Assembly: GCF_900239495.1 (NCBI RefSeq)
Contig: NZ_OENE01000014.1
Span: 1 to 64,000 of the forward strand
Length of the DNA stretch: 64,000 nt
Source of the DNA: Tenacibaculum finnmarkense genomovar ulcerans
GTDB lineage: Bacteria > Bacteroidota > Bacteroidia > Flavobacteriales > Flavobacteriaceae
Reading direction: 5' to 3'
Part shown: one piece after another, positions 45,215-53,940 of the stretch
Numbering within the stretch: the stretch's first letter is position 1
Layout: every line of letters starts with the position of its first letter
Made by a program: the position numbers and the translations under genes
Notes under the pieces: model-generated
Databases searched by the model: none
The model's input: the letters and a program-made list of their open reading frames with translations, nothing else
What the model was told of the DNA's origin: nothing

Positions 45215-48200
45215 TTATAAAACTATTTTTTTATTGATAGTTCCTAATTCTGAAATTATTTTTACTAAATAAACCCCTGCCGCTACTTTTGGTAAAGTAA
45301 CAGTTGCTGTATTTTTTGAAATAATATCTGTTGAAAATACTTGTTTTCCTTGTATCGAATAGATAATTACACTCGCTTTTTTAGCTTGTAAACCACTAAC
45401 CGTTAGTGCTGATTTAGATGATTTGTAAACAGTTAACTCGCTAAAATTAGCAGGTGTTTGAATACTAGCATCTAATTCTTTAGAGCTTGTATGAAGGTAA
45501 AACTGCCCAACTTGGCTCGCATCAGTTGTTAAGGTTACTGTATAATTTTCTTTACTTAAATTGGTAAATGTATTGTTTTGTTTATCTTCTAAATAAATAC
45601 TTACATTTTCAGGTAAATTCATTGATTCTGCTGAAAAAACGATCTTTTTTCCTGCTTTTGCCTTTAATCCGATAGGAACAATTGTGTTTTCTAAATCGTT
45701 TATAGGCAATGATTGAACCGCATAATTTTTACCGTTAGTATTACTTACTAATTGTGAGTAAAGGGCGTAATTAGTAGTAGTTCCTCCAAAAACAGAACCG
45801 TCATAACCGTTGTCAAAACCTGTGGTAACACCATTAAGGTAGTATAATTTAGTAGATTTTACCGTATTATTTTGATTTTCACGAACACTTAAATTGATTT
45901 GAGTTTTTGCTTGTCGTTGAAAAGTTGCTGATTGATGGCTTTGATTTTCCTTGCTAAAAGTTACTTGAGTATTGGCATTAGCACTTACAAAAAATCCTTG
46001 TCCTGGTGCTATTTGATAATTTGCATCAGCAGCACCTAATTTTAAATCATAGCTATTAGTGTTTTGATTCCAAAGCCATATAGTCGCTTCTGATAAAACA
46101 GTTCCTGTAGCGTTGTCTTTAAAGAAATCACCAAGTTTTACATACGAAGTATAAGGGTTTCCTATTAAATTAAAATCATTTGCACCTTTTGTAATACCAT
46201 AATTAACAGCTGTTGAATTGATACTTCCTGTAAAAACTAAATTAGCAGCATTTTTTAACTTAACAGAATATCCCTGTCCAGAAGTAATATTCCCTTTGCT
46301 TGTGTTTGATAAATAATTCCAAGCTGTTCCGTTATTTTTATAAGGAGCAAGCCCAATATTAGTTCCTGTTCCTGAAGCAAAAGTATTGTTCTGATTTAAT
46401 CTTTCAATAGTTTCATATTTTAAAGGCGATGCTACTAAATACCAATTATCTGTAGGTAAATTTCTCGTATAAGTAACCGTTCCTGTTAATGGTGCATTGG
46501 CAATTAAAGTTGCTCCTGAAGCAATTGTAAGCGTTTTTACTTCGGTCGCTGTTGAAATTACAGGGTATTTTGTTAATCCTGATGGAATAATTACATCGTC
46601 ATAACTTGTTGGGATAGTGTTTGTATCCCAATTTGTAGCTTCTGAAAAATCGGTACTTGTAGTTCCTGCCCAAGTAATAGTTGCTGCAGCGATTCCTACA
46701 TTAATTGAATAATCTTCAACTTCACCAAAATAATCATCATATCCACAAGGTTCTAATATTTTACCATCACCATATCCGTAACGAACTCGCATTCTTGTGA
46801 TACCTAAAGCAGCATCCGAAGGAATGGTTATATTTCCTGTTTCAGAAATTTTTTCATAAGAAAATACGGCTTCTCCTGCATCTGTAAAATCACCATTTTG
46901 ATTCCAGTCAATCCATACTTTAACAGCGTTATCTGGCCAAGCAGTGTTTGCTGCTTCAATAGTAATAGGGTATGTTTTGTTTCTTTTAACCTCGGCAGCG
47001 TAACTTGTATAATCAGAATAATTAGCAGGGTTTTGAGGAGCACTTATATTGTCTAATGTACTAAAAATAACTCTTATAATACCAGTACCAGTACTTCCTT
47101 GACTTGTATCACAATAAGTGGTACTACTTTTAGCATGAACTTTTATAAAATTATTTTTAGTTCTGGTATTATTACCACTTTTTGCACTTGTAACAGTTAA
47201 AGTAACCGGATGAGTTCCAGCAGTATCATAAACTACCGTAGGGTTTTTTTCAGTACTTGTACTCGGTGTTCCTCCAGGGAAAGACCAGGTATATGAATTG
47301 ATATATCCTGTAGATTCGTTGGTAAATTGAATAGTTCCGCCAACAATTGTAGATGGTAAATCGCTTGTAAAATCAGCAATAGGAGCATCGCTTACAGTAG
47401 CATCTCTTAAAGAACCTGTAATAACAAAGGTGGCATTTGAACCTGAAATTTCTTTGTAATATCCGCCAATATAATCAAAGTTATTAACTGTTGGGCTTGA
47501 TTTTAATTGGGTCATTAAATCGTTTAATTCTGTTTCAAACTGCCCTGAATTTAAACTCCCTGTTACTTTAAATCTTCTAATTGAAGTAGAAGCATCTAAG
47601 GTTACACTAACATCTTTACTTGTAATTGCTTCAAATTCTGTTTCAATATCAGCAATATTTCCTACAACAAAAAAGTCATCAACTTCCCAAGGCGTAACTA
47701 CTTCCCACCAATTATTATCATCAATAACTACGTTATTTAAGTAGTTTAAGTAGTTTGCTTGTAAGGTGTAATCTGATTCTAATCGATTAATTTCAGTATC
47801 AAAACCAGCAACATCATCAGCTCTAACAAGGTTGATAAGTTTTCTAGCAGTATTGATATCATTTTTAAACCAATATGACCATAACATATTTCCGTATCTG
47901 TAAAATTTAAAACCACCAGCATAACTAGCATTTAAAACTTCATTTACCGTCATATATTCACTAGCGCCTTCGTTTTTTACATTGCTACCTTGGCTTTCTC
48001 TAATTCGAACACCGTCATTATCGGTACTACCTGCAAAATGTTCAGCCATCCCTTCTTCAAACCAAACTAAACGTTCATCTTTATAAAAATCAGTTGAACC
48101 CCAAAAACCGTTTGCAATATAACGCCCTTGTAAATAATGTACGTATTCATGTCTAAAAAGTTCTTCTAAGCTAAAAGTACTTTCTGTAAAAGTTCTTTGG

Positions 48201-49582
48201 TAGGTGTAAAAAGTAGCACCTCTTTCAATGTACATTCCACCGTTATTGGTCGCTAAACCGTTTAAAATTGTTTGCCAGTCATGATAATCTTTCATCGTAC
48301 CATAAACAACCATATTTAAGTTTAAGTTAGGGTCACCAGTAACAGGTTCATCTGTGGCTAAAGCTCTAAAAAATTGTGTTTGTACTTGTTTCGAAGCGTA
48401 GTATAATTCTTGAACTGTTTTATAATCTAACGGAGTTCTTACTTTTAAGCGTCCATCGTCAAAGGTAAAGGTGTTCGGAAAAAGCATGTTTTCAACTTCG
48501 GCTGTTATGTCGTCCATATTTACACATAAGTTGTATTTCGCACAATTTCCTGATTCATTGATAGATTTTATTGATTTGTACCAGTTAGGCGTTAATCGAT
48601 CATAACTTTGTGCAATTTCAGCAATAAAAGGCTCTGTTTGATCTTTTAAAACATCTGAACTATCAGCAGTTCTGGTCATTTCTCCAATGGCGTTATTTAC
48701 CATTAAAGCTAAATCTTCATTTTCAGTTCTTAATTCTTTATCCGTAGCTAAATTTGACAATAATTGTAAAAATTCAGGATCATTATTAAGCGATGCTTCG
48801 TAGGCAACATCTACAGGTTGCATCCCTCTAAACATTAAAAAGAATATTCTGTTGTATGCAGTAATATATTTTGTTAGCATTTGTTGGTCGCTAACAACAG
48901 CTCGCCAGTTGTCTTTTTCAGTTAAATTACGGATGGCTGTTTTGATAACATCTAACACAAAATCTTTATCTCTTAAACCATCATAATCACACATTATTAA
49001 AAATTCATCTAAAACACCTAAACCGTATTCTGTGGTATCCCATAAACGAGCGTTTGTAGAAAGGTATTTAACGGCAAGTTTATAAGCGTTTTTAGCCGCT
49101 GTATTTAGTGTTACTTCTGTTTGAAAAAATTCATGATAACTTGCACAGTGTAAGTAGGTAACTAAACCAAGCATCCCACTTGATTCGCTACCATCATAAG
49201 AGGCTGACATATTATATACAGCATCGGCAACTGCTTTTATATTGGTACTAGAAAATAAAGATCCACCGTATTGTCCGTAGTCAAAAAGCGGTCTTAAATT
49301 GGTGTCGTAATCGGTGGTTTCTTTTAGTTTAGCAACTAAGTTTGCGCCGCTATAAGATGCCCAACCAGCAAATGTATCAGGAGAATTTGCTCTAGACATT
49401 TTATTTGAGCTACTAGTATGTTTGCTATGATCTTTATGATTATATCCTTTAGTACAGGCGACTGTTTCTTTTACTTTTGATGTAGGAAGTGCAGGTGCTG
49501 CCTGTTGGCTAAACCCGTAAGAATAGCACAATACTAGTAGGGCTAAAAATTTTTTTTGAAGATTTTTTTTAGAAGAAATCAT
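45215..49582 (-). CDS. Secreted M9 collagenase with PKD, GEVED and T9SS sorting domains
   Basis: This 1455-residue secreted zinc protease has a signal peptide (KKFLALLVLCYSYGFSQ) and an N-terminal collagen-recognition activator region (about 75-370, HEAT-like). The M9 peptidase domain (about 370-670) has HEYVH (His478, Glu479, His482) and the downstream Glu in WFEEGMAEH. A PKD domain (about 735-820; SYTWSFPGGTPS) and a GEVED domain (about 830-960; WIDWNQNGDFTDAGEAVF...DYFGEVEDYS) follow. Residues about 965-1455 are a module shared with the M43 protease, ending in a T9SS sorting domain (GVYLVKIISELGTINKKIVL region). M9 enzymes cut triple-helical collagen, so it is a probable tissue-invasion factor. 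It stands alone with its own terminator. Confidence 0.93.
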   Translation of the reverse strand: MISSKKNLQKKFLALLVLCYSYGFSQQAAPALPTSKVKETVACTKGYNHKDHSKHTSSSNKMSRANSPDTFAGWASYSGANLVAKLKETTDYDTNLRPLFDYGQYGGSLFSSTNIKAVADAVYNMSASYDGSESSGMLGLVTYLHCASYHEFFQTEVTLNTAAKNAYKLAVKYLSTNARLWDTTEYGLGVLDEFLIMCDYDGLRDKDFVLDVIKTAIRNLTEKDNWRAVVSDQQMLTKYITAYNRIFFLMFRGMQPVDVAYEASLNNDPEFLQLLSNLATDKELRTENEDLALMVNNAIGEMTRTADSSDVLKDQTEPFIAEIAQSYDRLTPNWYKSIKSINESGNCAKYNLCVNMDDITAEVENMLFPNTFTFDDGRLKVRTPLDYKTVQELYYASKQVQTQFFRALATDEPVTGDPNLNLNMVVYGTMKDYHDWQTILNGLATNNGGMYIERGATFYTYQRTFTESTFSLEELFRHEYVHYLQGRYIANGFWGSTDFYKDERLVWFEEGMAEHFAGSTDNDGVRIRESQGSNVKNEGASEYMTVNEVLNASYAGGFKFYRYGNMLWSYWFKNDINTARKLINLVRADDVAGFDTEINRLESDYTLQANYLNYLNNVVIDDNNWWEVVTPWEVDDFFVVGNIADIETEFEAITSKDVSVTLDASTSIRRFKVTGSLNSGQFETELNDLMTQLKSSPTVNNFDYIGGYYKEISGSNATFVITGSLRDATVSDAPIADFTSDLPSTIVGGTIQFTNESTGYINSYTWSFPGGTPSTSTEKNPTVVYDTAGTHPVTLTVTSAKSGNNTRTKNNFIKVHAKSSTTYCDTSQGSTGTGIIRVIFSTLDNISAPQNPANYSDYTSYAAEVKRNKTYPITIEAANTAWPDNAVKVWIDWNQNGDFTDAGEAVFSYEKISETGNITIPSDAALGITRMRVRYGYGDGKILEPCGYDDYFGEVEDYSINVGIAAATITWAGTTSTDFSEATNWDTNTIPTSYDDVIIPSGLTKYPVISTATEVKTLTIASGATLIANAPLTGTVTYTRNLPTDNWYLVASPLKYETIERLNQNNTFASGTGTNIGLAPYKNNGTAWNYLSNTSKGNITSGQGYSVKLKNAANLVFTGSINSTAVNYGITKGANDFNLIGNPYTSYVKLGDFFKDNATGTVLSEATIWLWNQNTNSYDLKLGAADANYQIAPGQGFFVSANANTQVTFSKENQSHQSATFQRQAKTQINLSVRENQNNTVKSTKLYYLNGVTTGFDNGYDGSVFGGTTTNYALYSQLVSNTNGKNYAVQSLPINDLENTIVPIGLKAKAGKKIVFSAESMNLPENVSIYLEDKQNNTFTNLSKENYTVTLTTDASQVGQFYLHTSSKELDASIQTPANFSELTVYKSSKSALTVSGLQAKKASVIIYSIQGKQVFSTDIISKNTATVTLPKVAAGVYLVKIISELGTINKKIVL

Positions 49583-49889
49583 AAATTGAAAGGTATTTTA
49601 AAGAGTATTGATAAAATGTATTTTAATTTGATGTAAATTTAGTTTTAATATAATATTAACATTAGTACAATATTAGCTATATGTAATATTAAATTGTGTT
49701 TTTGTTGTAAAAATGCAATAAAAACAGCTTATTTTGATTGATTATTAATTAAATAGTGTTTAGTTTTAAGATTTTAATATTTTTTTTAAATAAAACACCC
49801 TGAAATGCTTTAAGTCATTTCAGGGTGTTTTGGGTATATGTAATTTTTATTTAATGTTTTGCTAACGTATAATTTGCGTTTGCAATTTT
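49583..49889. other. Intergenic region between collagenase and XRE regulator genes
   Basis: These 307 bases are very A+T-rich. They include a possible collagenase -7 element (TACCTTTC, complement of 49588-49595, one mismatch to consensus, almost touching the ATG) and the XRE-gene terminator at 49792-49831. Nothing else is recognised. Confidence 0.45.
49792..49831 (-). terminator. Terminator of the XRE regulator gene
   Basis: A perfect 16-bp stem, AAAACACCCTGAAATG (49792-49807) / CATTTCAGGGTGTTTT (49816-49831), has an eight-base loop. Confidence 0.9.
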
Positions 49890-50105
49890 TTAGAAAAAAG
49901 ATGAAGGTTCAAGATCTAGTACTTTACAAATATTTAAAAAGCGATATAAATCAAGTTTAGTTTTTCCTGTTTCTAGCTTGTAATACGCATTTTGACTCAG
50001 CCCAATTTTTTCTCCAAAATCCCATTGAGATAAGCCTGTTTTTAAGCGTTCTTTTTTTAATTTATTTAAAATTAAACTCATTTTAGTTTCTATTGAGTTT
50101 TTCAT
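49890..50105 (-). CDS. XRE-family helix-turn-helix regulator
   Basis: This 71-residue protein is essentially one Cro/C1-type DNA-binding domain: LKKERLKTGLSQWDFGEKIG, then LSQNAYYKLETGKTKLDLYR and FLNICKVLDLEPSSFF. No effector domain is present. It is divergent from the secreted-peptide gene across a 220-base region with a perfect 58-bp hairpin and GGGTTAACCC palindromes, which are candidate operators. A -7-like TTACTTTG (complement of 50123-50130, one mismatch) would start its mRNA. It probably controls itself and the peptide operon (inference). Confidence 0.88.
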   Translation of the reverse strand: MKNSIETKMSLILNKLKKERLKTGLSQWDFGEKIGLSQNAYYKLETGKTKLDLYRFLNICKVLDLEPSSFF

Positions 50106-50159
50106 GTTTTTTTATTTTAATTCAAAGTAAAGGTATTATTATTATTATTATAAAAATAG

Positions 50160-50217
50160 CTTTTCCGATTAAGGGTTAACCCTATTTTTAAATAGGGTTA
50201 ACCCTTAATCGGAAAAG
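50160..50217. promoter_or_regulatory. 58-bp perfect hairpin with two GGGTTAACCC sites in the divergent control region
   Basis: Two 28-base arms (50160-50187 and 50190-50217) are exact inverted complements with a two-base TT loop. Each arm holds its own 10-bp palindrome GGGTTAACCC (50173-50182 and 50195-50204). It lies upstream of both the XRE gene and the peptide gene promoters. Either two operator half-arrays for a dimeric regulator or a cruciform/transcription barrier would fit. No T-run follows, so a simple terminator is less likely. Confidence 0.8.
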
Positions 50218-50253
50218 GAGTTAGATTATTTAGTTATAATGATTCTAATTAAA

Positions 50254-50261
50254 TAGCTTTG
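50254..50261 (+). promoter_or_regulatory. -7 promoter element of the secreted-peptide operon
   Basis: TAGCTTTG is a perfect TAnnTTTG match, 64 bases before the peptide ATG. Transcription would start near 50267, inside a 12-bp palindrome ACATTGCAATGT (50266-50277), a likely binding site for a repressor. No clear -33 TTG. Confidence 0.5.
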
Positions 50262-50325
50262 TGGCACATTGCAATGTAGTGTGCAATCTTATGGTTGACT
50301 ATAAATAATTCATAAGCTTTAAATT

Positions 50326-50517
50326 ATGAAAAAAGTATTGTTAACAGCACTATTTTTAGGTGCTTTTGTATCAGCGAATGCTGTAGAATTAGATGGAAGA
50401 GAAAATTGTCATTCGTACGCTTGTGGTATGGTTGAATCTTACGAAAGTAATAATGGAGGAGAATTATCTTTAGAGGATGCAGATGCTATTTATGATATGG
50501 CATATGAAAGTTGTTAA
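50326..50517 (+). CDS. Small acidic secreted Cys-containing peptide
   Basis: This 63-residue precursor has a clear signal peptide, MKKVLLTALFLGAFVSANA, probably cut before VELDG. The mature part of about 44 residues is strongly acidic (eleven Asp/Glu, one Arg) and has three Cys, in ENCHSYACG and at the very C-terminus (AYESC). A Gly-Gly lies mid-peptide (SNNGGELSLEDADAIYDM), but the Sec-type signal argues against a double-glycine bacteriocin leader. I recognise no family. It is the first gene after the divergent promoter and is followed by a weak terminator, so it may be made in excess over the downstream envelope proteins. Confidence 0.75.
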   Translation: MKKVLLTALFLGAFVSANAVELDGRENCHSYACGMVESYESNNGGELSLEDADAIYDMAYESC

Positions 50518-50530
50518 AAAATAATTTATT

Positions 50531-50560
50531 AACTCACTAGTGTAAAGCTAGTGGGTTTTA
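50531..50560 (+). terminator. Weak terminator / attenuator after the peptide gene
   Basis: The stem AACTCACTAG (50531-50540) / CTAGTGGGTT (50548-50557), with one T-G pair, is followed by only TTTA. It lies between the peptide and GLPGLI genes with no new promoter seen, so partial readthrough is expected. Confidence 0.65.
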
Positions 50561-50578
50561 ATACTTAATAAAGTAATT

Positions 50579-51250
50579 ATGAGAATACTATTTATTTTAA
50601 TTATACTTCCTTTTTTTTGTTTTTCTCAATCAGGGATTATAAAATATAAGGTAATACCAGACCTTAAAAACAGTGAGAAATTAGATATATATAGAAAGGA
50701 AATAAAATTAATGTCTTTTACCTTAAAATATGAAAAGGAACATTCTTATTTTTATATGAATAAACACATTCCTCTAAATAAGTTATATGCTAATATTGCA
50801 TCAGTTTTAATAAAAGGACACAGACCTTGGTTTCAGAATAATAAAAACAAAGAGGTTGTTTATAAAGAAGAGATAAAGAATAAAACTTATGCCGTAATAC
50901 ATGATGAAAAGTTTTCTAATTGGGAGTTATTAGGGGATACGAAAATTATTGAAGGATATACTTGCTATAAAGCTGTAAGAAAAGAATTAGAATATGGAAA
51001 TAAAAAAACAAATATTATTACAGCTTGGTACACGCCAGAAATCCCTGTTTCATACGGCCCTGCGGGTAATGGTGGTTTACCAGGGTTAATATTACAATTG
51101 TATAGAGTCAGGAAAGGGACATATACAGTAGATAAAATAATTCTGAATCCTAAACAAATAAAAGTTCCTCTTCCTGAAAATTCAAAGAAAATAGATGTTG
51201 CAACATTGATTAAATTGAAGCGTCAAGCAAGAAAAGTTACTATTGATTAG
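50579..51250 (+). CDS. GLPGLI family protein
   Basis: This 223-residue protein has a signal peptide (MRILFILIILPFFCFSQ) and the family-naming motif in GPAGNGGLPGLILQL (about residue 160-175). A GDTKIIEGYTCYKAVRKE block and ITAWYTPEIPVSYGP upstream of it are also typical. GLPGLI proteins are Bacteroidetes-specific, periplasmic or outer-membrane associated, and of unknown function. They are often encoded beside TonB-receptor-like barrels, as here: the barrel gene begins 42 bases downstream. Confidence 0.92.
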   Translation: MRILFILIILPFFCFSQSGIIKYKVIPDLKNSEKLDIYRKEIKLMSFTLKYEKEHSYFYMNKHIPLNKLYANIASVLIKGHRPWFQNNKNKEVVYKEEIKNKTYAVIHDEKFSNWELLGDTKIIEGYTCYKAVRKELEYGNKKTNIITAWYTPEIPVSYGPAGNGGLPGLILQLYRVRKGTYTVDKIILNPKQIKVPLPENSKKIDVATLIKLKRQARKVTID

Positions 51251-51292
51251 TTAAAATACTACAAAAAATAAAAATTACTCTAATTTTTTTTT

Positions 51293-53932
51293 ATGAGAAA
51301 ATACATTTTAGTCTTAGTTTTATTTTTTTATTTTATTAAAAACTATAGTCAAACTATAGTTTCGGGTATTATAAAAAGTAAAACCGAAGTACTAGTAGGA
51401 GCTAATATATTAGCAAAACCTTTAACAAAAGGAGCTAAATTTTCTTATGCTGTTACAAATGTCAATGGAAAATATACATTAAAACTAACTAAAAATGCAT
51501 TGTATAAGTTTACAATTAGTTTTGTAGGGTGTATAACTTTAAAAGAAGATATTTTATTCAATACTTCTAAATTAACTAAAAATTTTAATTTAAAAGAAGA
51601 TCCAAATGAATTACAAGAGATAATTATAAATTATAAAGAGCCTATTGTTGTTAAAAAAGATACCACAACATACCGAGTAAAATCGTTCGTCAATGGTAAA
51701 GAGCATAAATTACGAGAAGTACTTAAAAAATTACCAGGAGTAGAGGTTGATAGAAATGGTAATGTAACTGTAAAAGGGAAAAAAGTTACTACTGTTTTGG
51801 TTGAAAATAAAGAGTTTTTTACAGGAGATTCTAAATTAGCGGTTAATAATATTCCAGCCGATGTAGTTAAAGAGATTCAGGTAATAGAAGATTATCACGA
51901 AAGTGATTTGTTAAAAGGTTTTGAAACATCAGAAGAAGTTGCTTTAAATATTAATTTAAAAGAAGATAAAAAGCAGTTTGCTTTTGGTGATATGGAAATT
52001 GGTACAGGTATAAAGGATAGGTATATTTTTCATCCTACATTATTTAAGTATAGTAAAAAAACTAGTTACTCTTTTATAGGAGACGCAAATAATACTAGTA
52101 ATAAATCATTCACATTAAAAGACTATATAAATTATGAAGGTGGTTTAGATACCGATAATTTAAGTGAAATTTTTAGTTCTTCAGTAGCTAAATTGTTAAG
52201 AAATAAAGAATTTTATGACAATAAACATTATTTTGGAGGTTTGAATTTTCAATATGAAACTAATCCTAAGAATCGTTGGACAGCTTTTTTTATTGCTTTA
52301 CAAGATAAAACGGATGTAGCACAACAACAAAATAATGATTATATCATCGATGATATTCAAGAGCAACGTGTTACTCATGAAAACCTTAATCAGTCGGTCT
52401 TATTGGGTAAACTACAATTAAAATCTGCCCCTTCTAAAAAATTAAGAATAAAACTTGAAAATAAGCTAGAAATAATTTCAGGATTAAACAACCTAGAAAA
52501 TGAAAGTAATTTAATAAATAACAATAATCTAATCTTCTCAAAAAACAATAATGTAAATACTTTGAGTTTACAATCAGGACTTAAAATAGAGCGAAAAATT
52601 AATGAATATCATACCTCTCAAGCTAAGTTACATGTAAAATTTTCTAAAGTATCAGAAAACCAAAAGTGGTTAGCGAATAACAATATATTTTCATCACAAA
52701 TACCTATTACACCAAGTGCTAATTTAAATGTAACTCAGAATATTGAAAATAAAAAATATGAATTTAAAAGCTTATTAAAACATTTTTGGATTGTAAACCC
52801 AGTTAATCATTTATTTTTTTCGCTAAAGAATAATTTGTTTGCAACAGATTATAACAATAATATAGAACAACTTTTAATTGGTGAAAATAAAATTTTTGAC
52901 AATTTTAAAAATAATAGTTTAGATAAGCAATTGTTTTCATCAGTCTGTATTAAATATAAATATTTGTTAGGAGATGTTTTTTTTACAACCCAACTAGAGT
53001 ATTTAAATTATATACGAAGCACCAGTCAGTTTTTAGAAGATAAAATATATAATAATTTTTTTTTACTACCCCAGTTTGAAGCAAATTGGGAAATTGATAA
53101 TAAGCGAAGTTTAAAATTTAGTTATCTATTAAAGAATAAGTTCCCTAGATATCAAGATTTTTTTATTAATAATAGTTTACATGATTTTAATTCGGTAAGA
53201 TTAGGAAATATCAATTTGAGAGAAAGTAATTATCATACGTTTAGGGTTTATTTTAGAAAATATCAAAGTTATGGTTGGAGTTTTTATCCTAGAATAAACT
53301 ATAAAATTATAAAAAGTAGGCTTCAAAATAAATATTTATCAAAAGGTATTTATTATATAAATACTCCTGTTAATACGATTCTTCCTGAAAAGGAATTAAA
53401 TATTTCTACAAGGGTTGTATATGGTTATAAATATTGGAGGGCAAGTTTAAGAACAAGCTATGTAAATAGAAATTATGTAAGTTTTAATGCAAATAAAGAA
53501 ATTTTGGCAACCAATAATAGTTTTTCAGTTTTTGGAGGCTTTAAATCGATGTATATAAAAGGTCCTAATATAGATGTTTCTTTTAATCATAATTATAATA
53601 CCAATAAAAATTTATTTTTTAACAGTATTTCAGATAGAACAAAATTTAATTTAGCATTAGATTATGATATAAATGATTGGCAGTTTAAAGCAGAAACTAG
53701 GTATTCGTATTTTAAGAATAAAACTTCAAAAACAACGAATACTTTTAATGAAACAAATGCTTCTATTTTTTATCAAAAAGAAGATAGTATGTGGGGTTTT
53801 GAACTAAAGGCAACCAATATTGGAAATAATACACATAGAATATCGTCTAGCTTATCCGATATTTTATTTTACGAAACAAAAACAAGACTTTTTCCAAGAA
53901 CTATTTTGGCAAAAGTGGTTTATAAAATTTAA
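51293..53932 (+). CDS. TonB-receptor-like outer-membrane barrel with carboxypeptidase-regulatory domain
   Basis: This 879-residue protein has a signal peptide (MRKYILVLVLFFYFIKNYSQ) and a carboxypeptidase-regulatory-like beta domain (about 21-100; GIIKSKTEVLVGANILAKP). A plug domain follows (about 125-205; KKLPGVEVDRNGNVTVKGKK, then NIPADVVKEIQVIEDY). The rest is a long outer-membrane beta-barrel rich in Asn, Lys, Tyr and Phe, ending TILAKVVYKI. No classical TonB box is obvious. Base composition looks more A+T-rich than neighbouring housekeeping genes. Ligand unknown. It lies between the GLPGLI gene and a thioredoxin-like lipoprotein gene nine bases on, in one transcript with the secreted peptide. 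Confidence 0.88.
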   Translation: MRKYILVLVLFFYFIKNYSQTIVSGIIKSKTEVLVGANILAKPLTKGAKFSYAVTNVNGKYTLKLTKNALYKFTISFVGCITLKEDILFNTSKLTKNFNLKEDPNELQEIIINYKEPIVVKKDTTTYRVKSFVNGKEHKLREVLKKLPGVEVDRNGNVTVKGKKVTTVLVENKEFFTGDSKLAVNNIPADVVKEIQVIEDYHESDLLKGFETSEEVALNINLKEDKKQFAFGDMEIGTGIKDRYIFHPTLFKYSKKTSYSFIGDANNTSNKSFTLKDYINYEGGLDTDNLSEIFSSSVAKLLRNKEFYDNKHYFGGLNFQYETNPKNRWTAFFIALQDKTDVAQQQNNDYIIDDIQEQRVTHENLNQSVLLGKLQLKSAPSKKLRIKLENKLEIISGLNNLENESNLINNNNLIFSKNNNVNTLSLQSGLKIERKINEYHTSQAKLHVKFSKVSENQKWLANNNIFSSQIPITPSANLNVTQNIENKKYEFKSLLKHFWIVNPVNHLFFSLKNNLFATDYNNNIEQLLIGENKIFDNFKNNSLDKQLFSSVCIKYKYLLGDVFFTTQLEYLNYIRSTSQFLEDKIYNNFFLLPQFEANWEIDNKRSLKFSYLLKNKFPRYQDFFINNSLHDFNSVRLGNINLRESNYHTFRVYFRKYQSYGWSFYPRINYKIIKSRLQNKYLSKGIYYINTPVNTILPEKELNISTRVVYGYKYWRASLRTSYVNRNYVSFNANKEILATNNSFSVFGGFKSMYIKGPNIDVSFNHNYNTNKNLFFNSISDRTKFNLALDYDINDWQFKAETRYSYFKNKTSKTTNTFNETNASIFYQKEDSMWGFELKATNIGNNTHRISSSLSDILFYETKTRLFPRTILAKVVYKI

Positions 53933-53940
53933 AATAATAT

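Noticed and set aside
50136..50151. ATT triplet microsatellite upstream of the XRE gene
   Set aside because: Only about five units in very A+T-rich DNA; too short to claim phase variation.
50326..50517. Peptide as a double-glycine bacteriocin
   Set aside because: The Gly-Gly lies in the mature region, the N-terminus is a Sec signal peptide, and no C39-type peptidase transporter gene is near.
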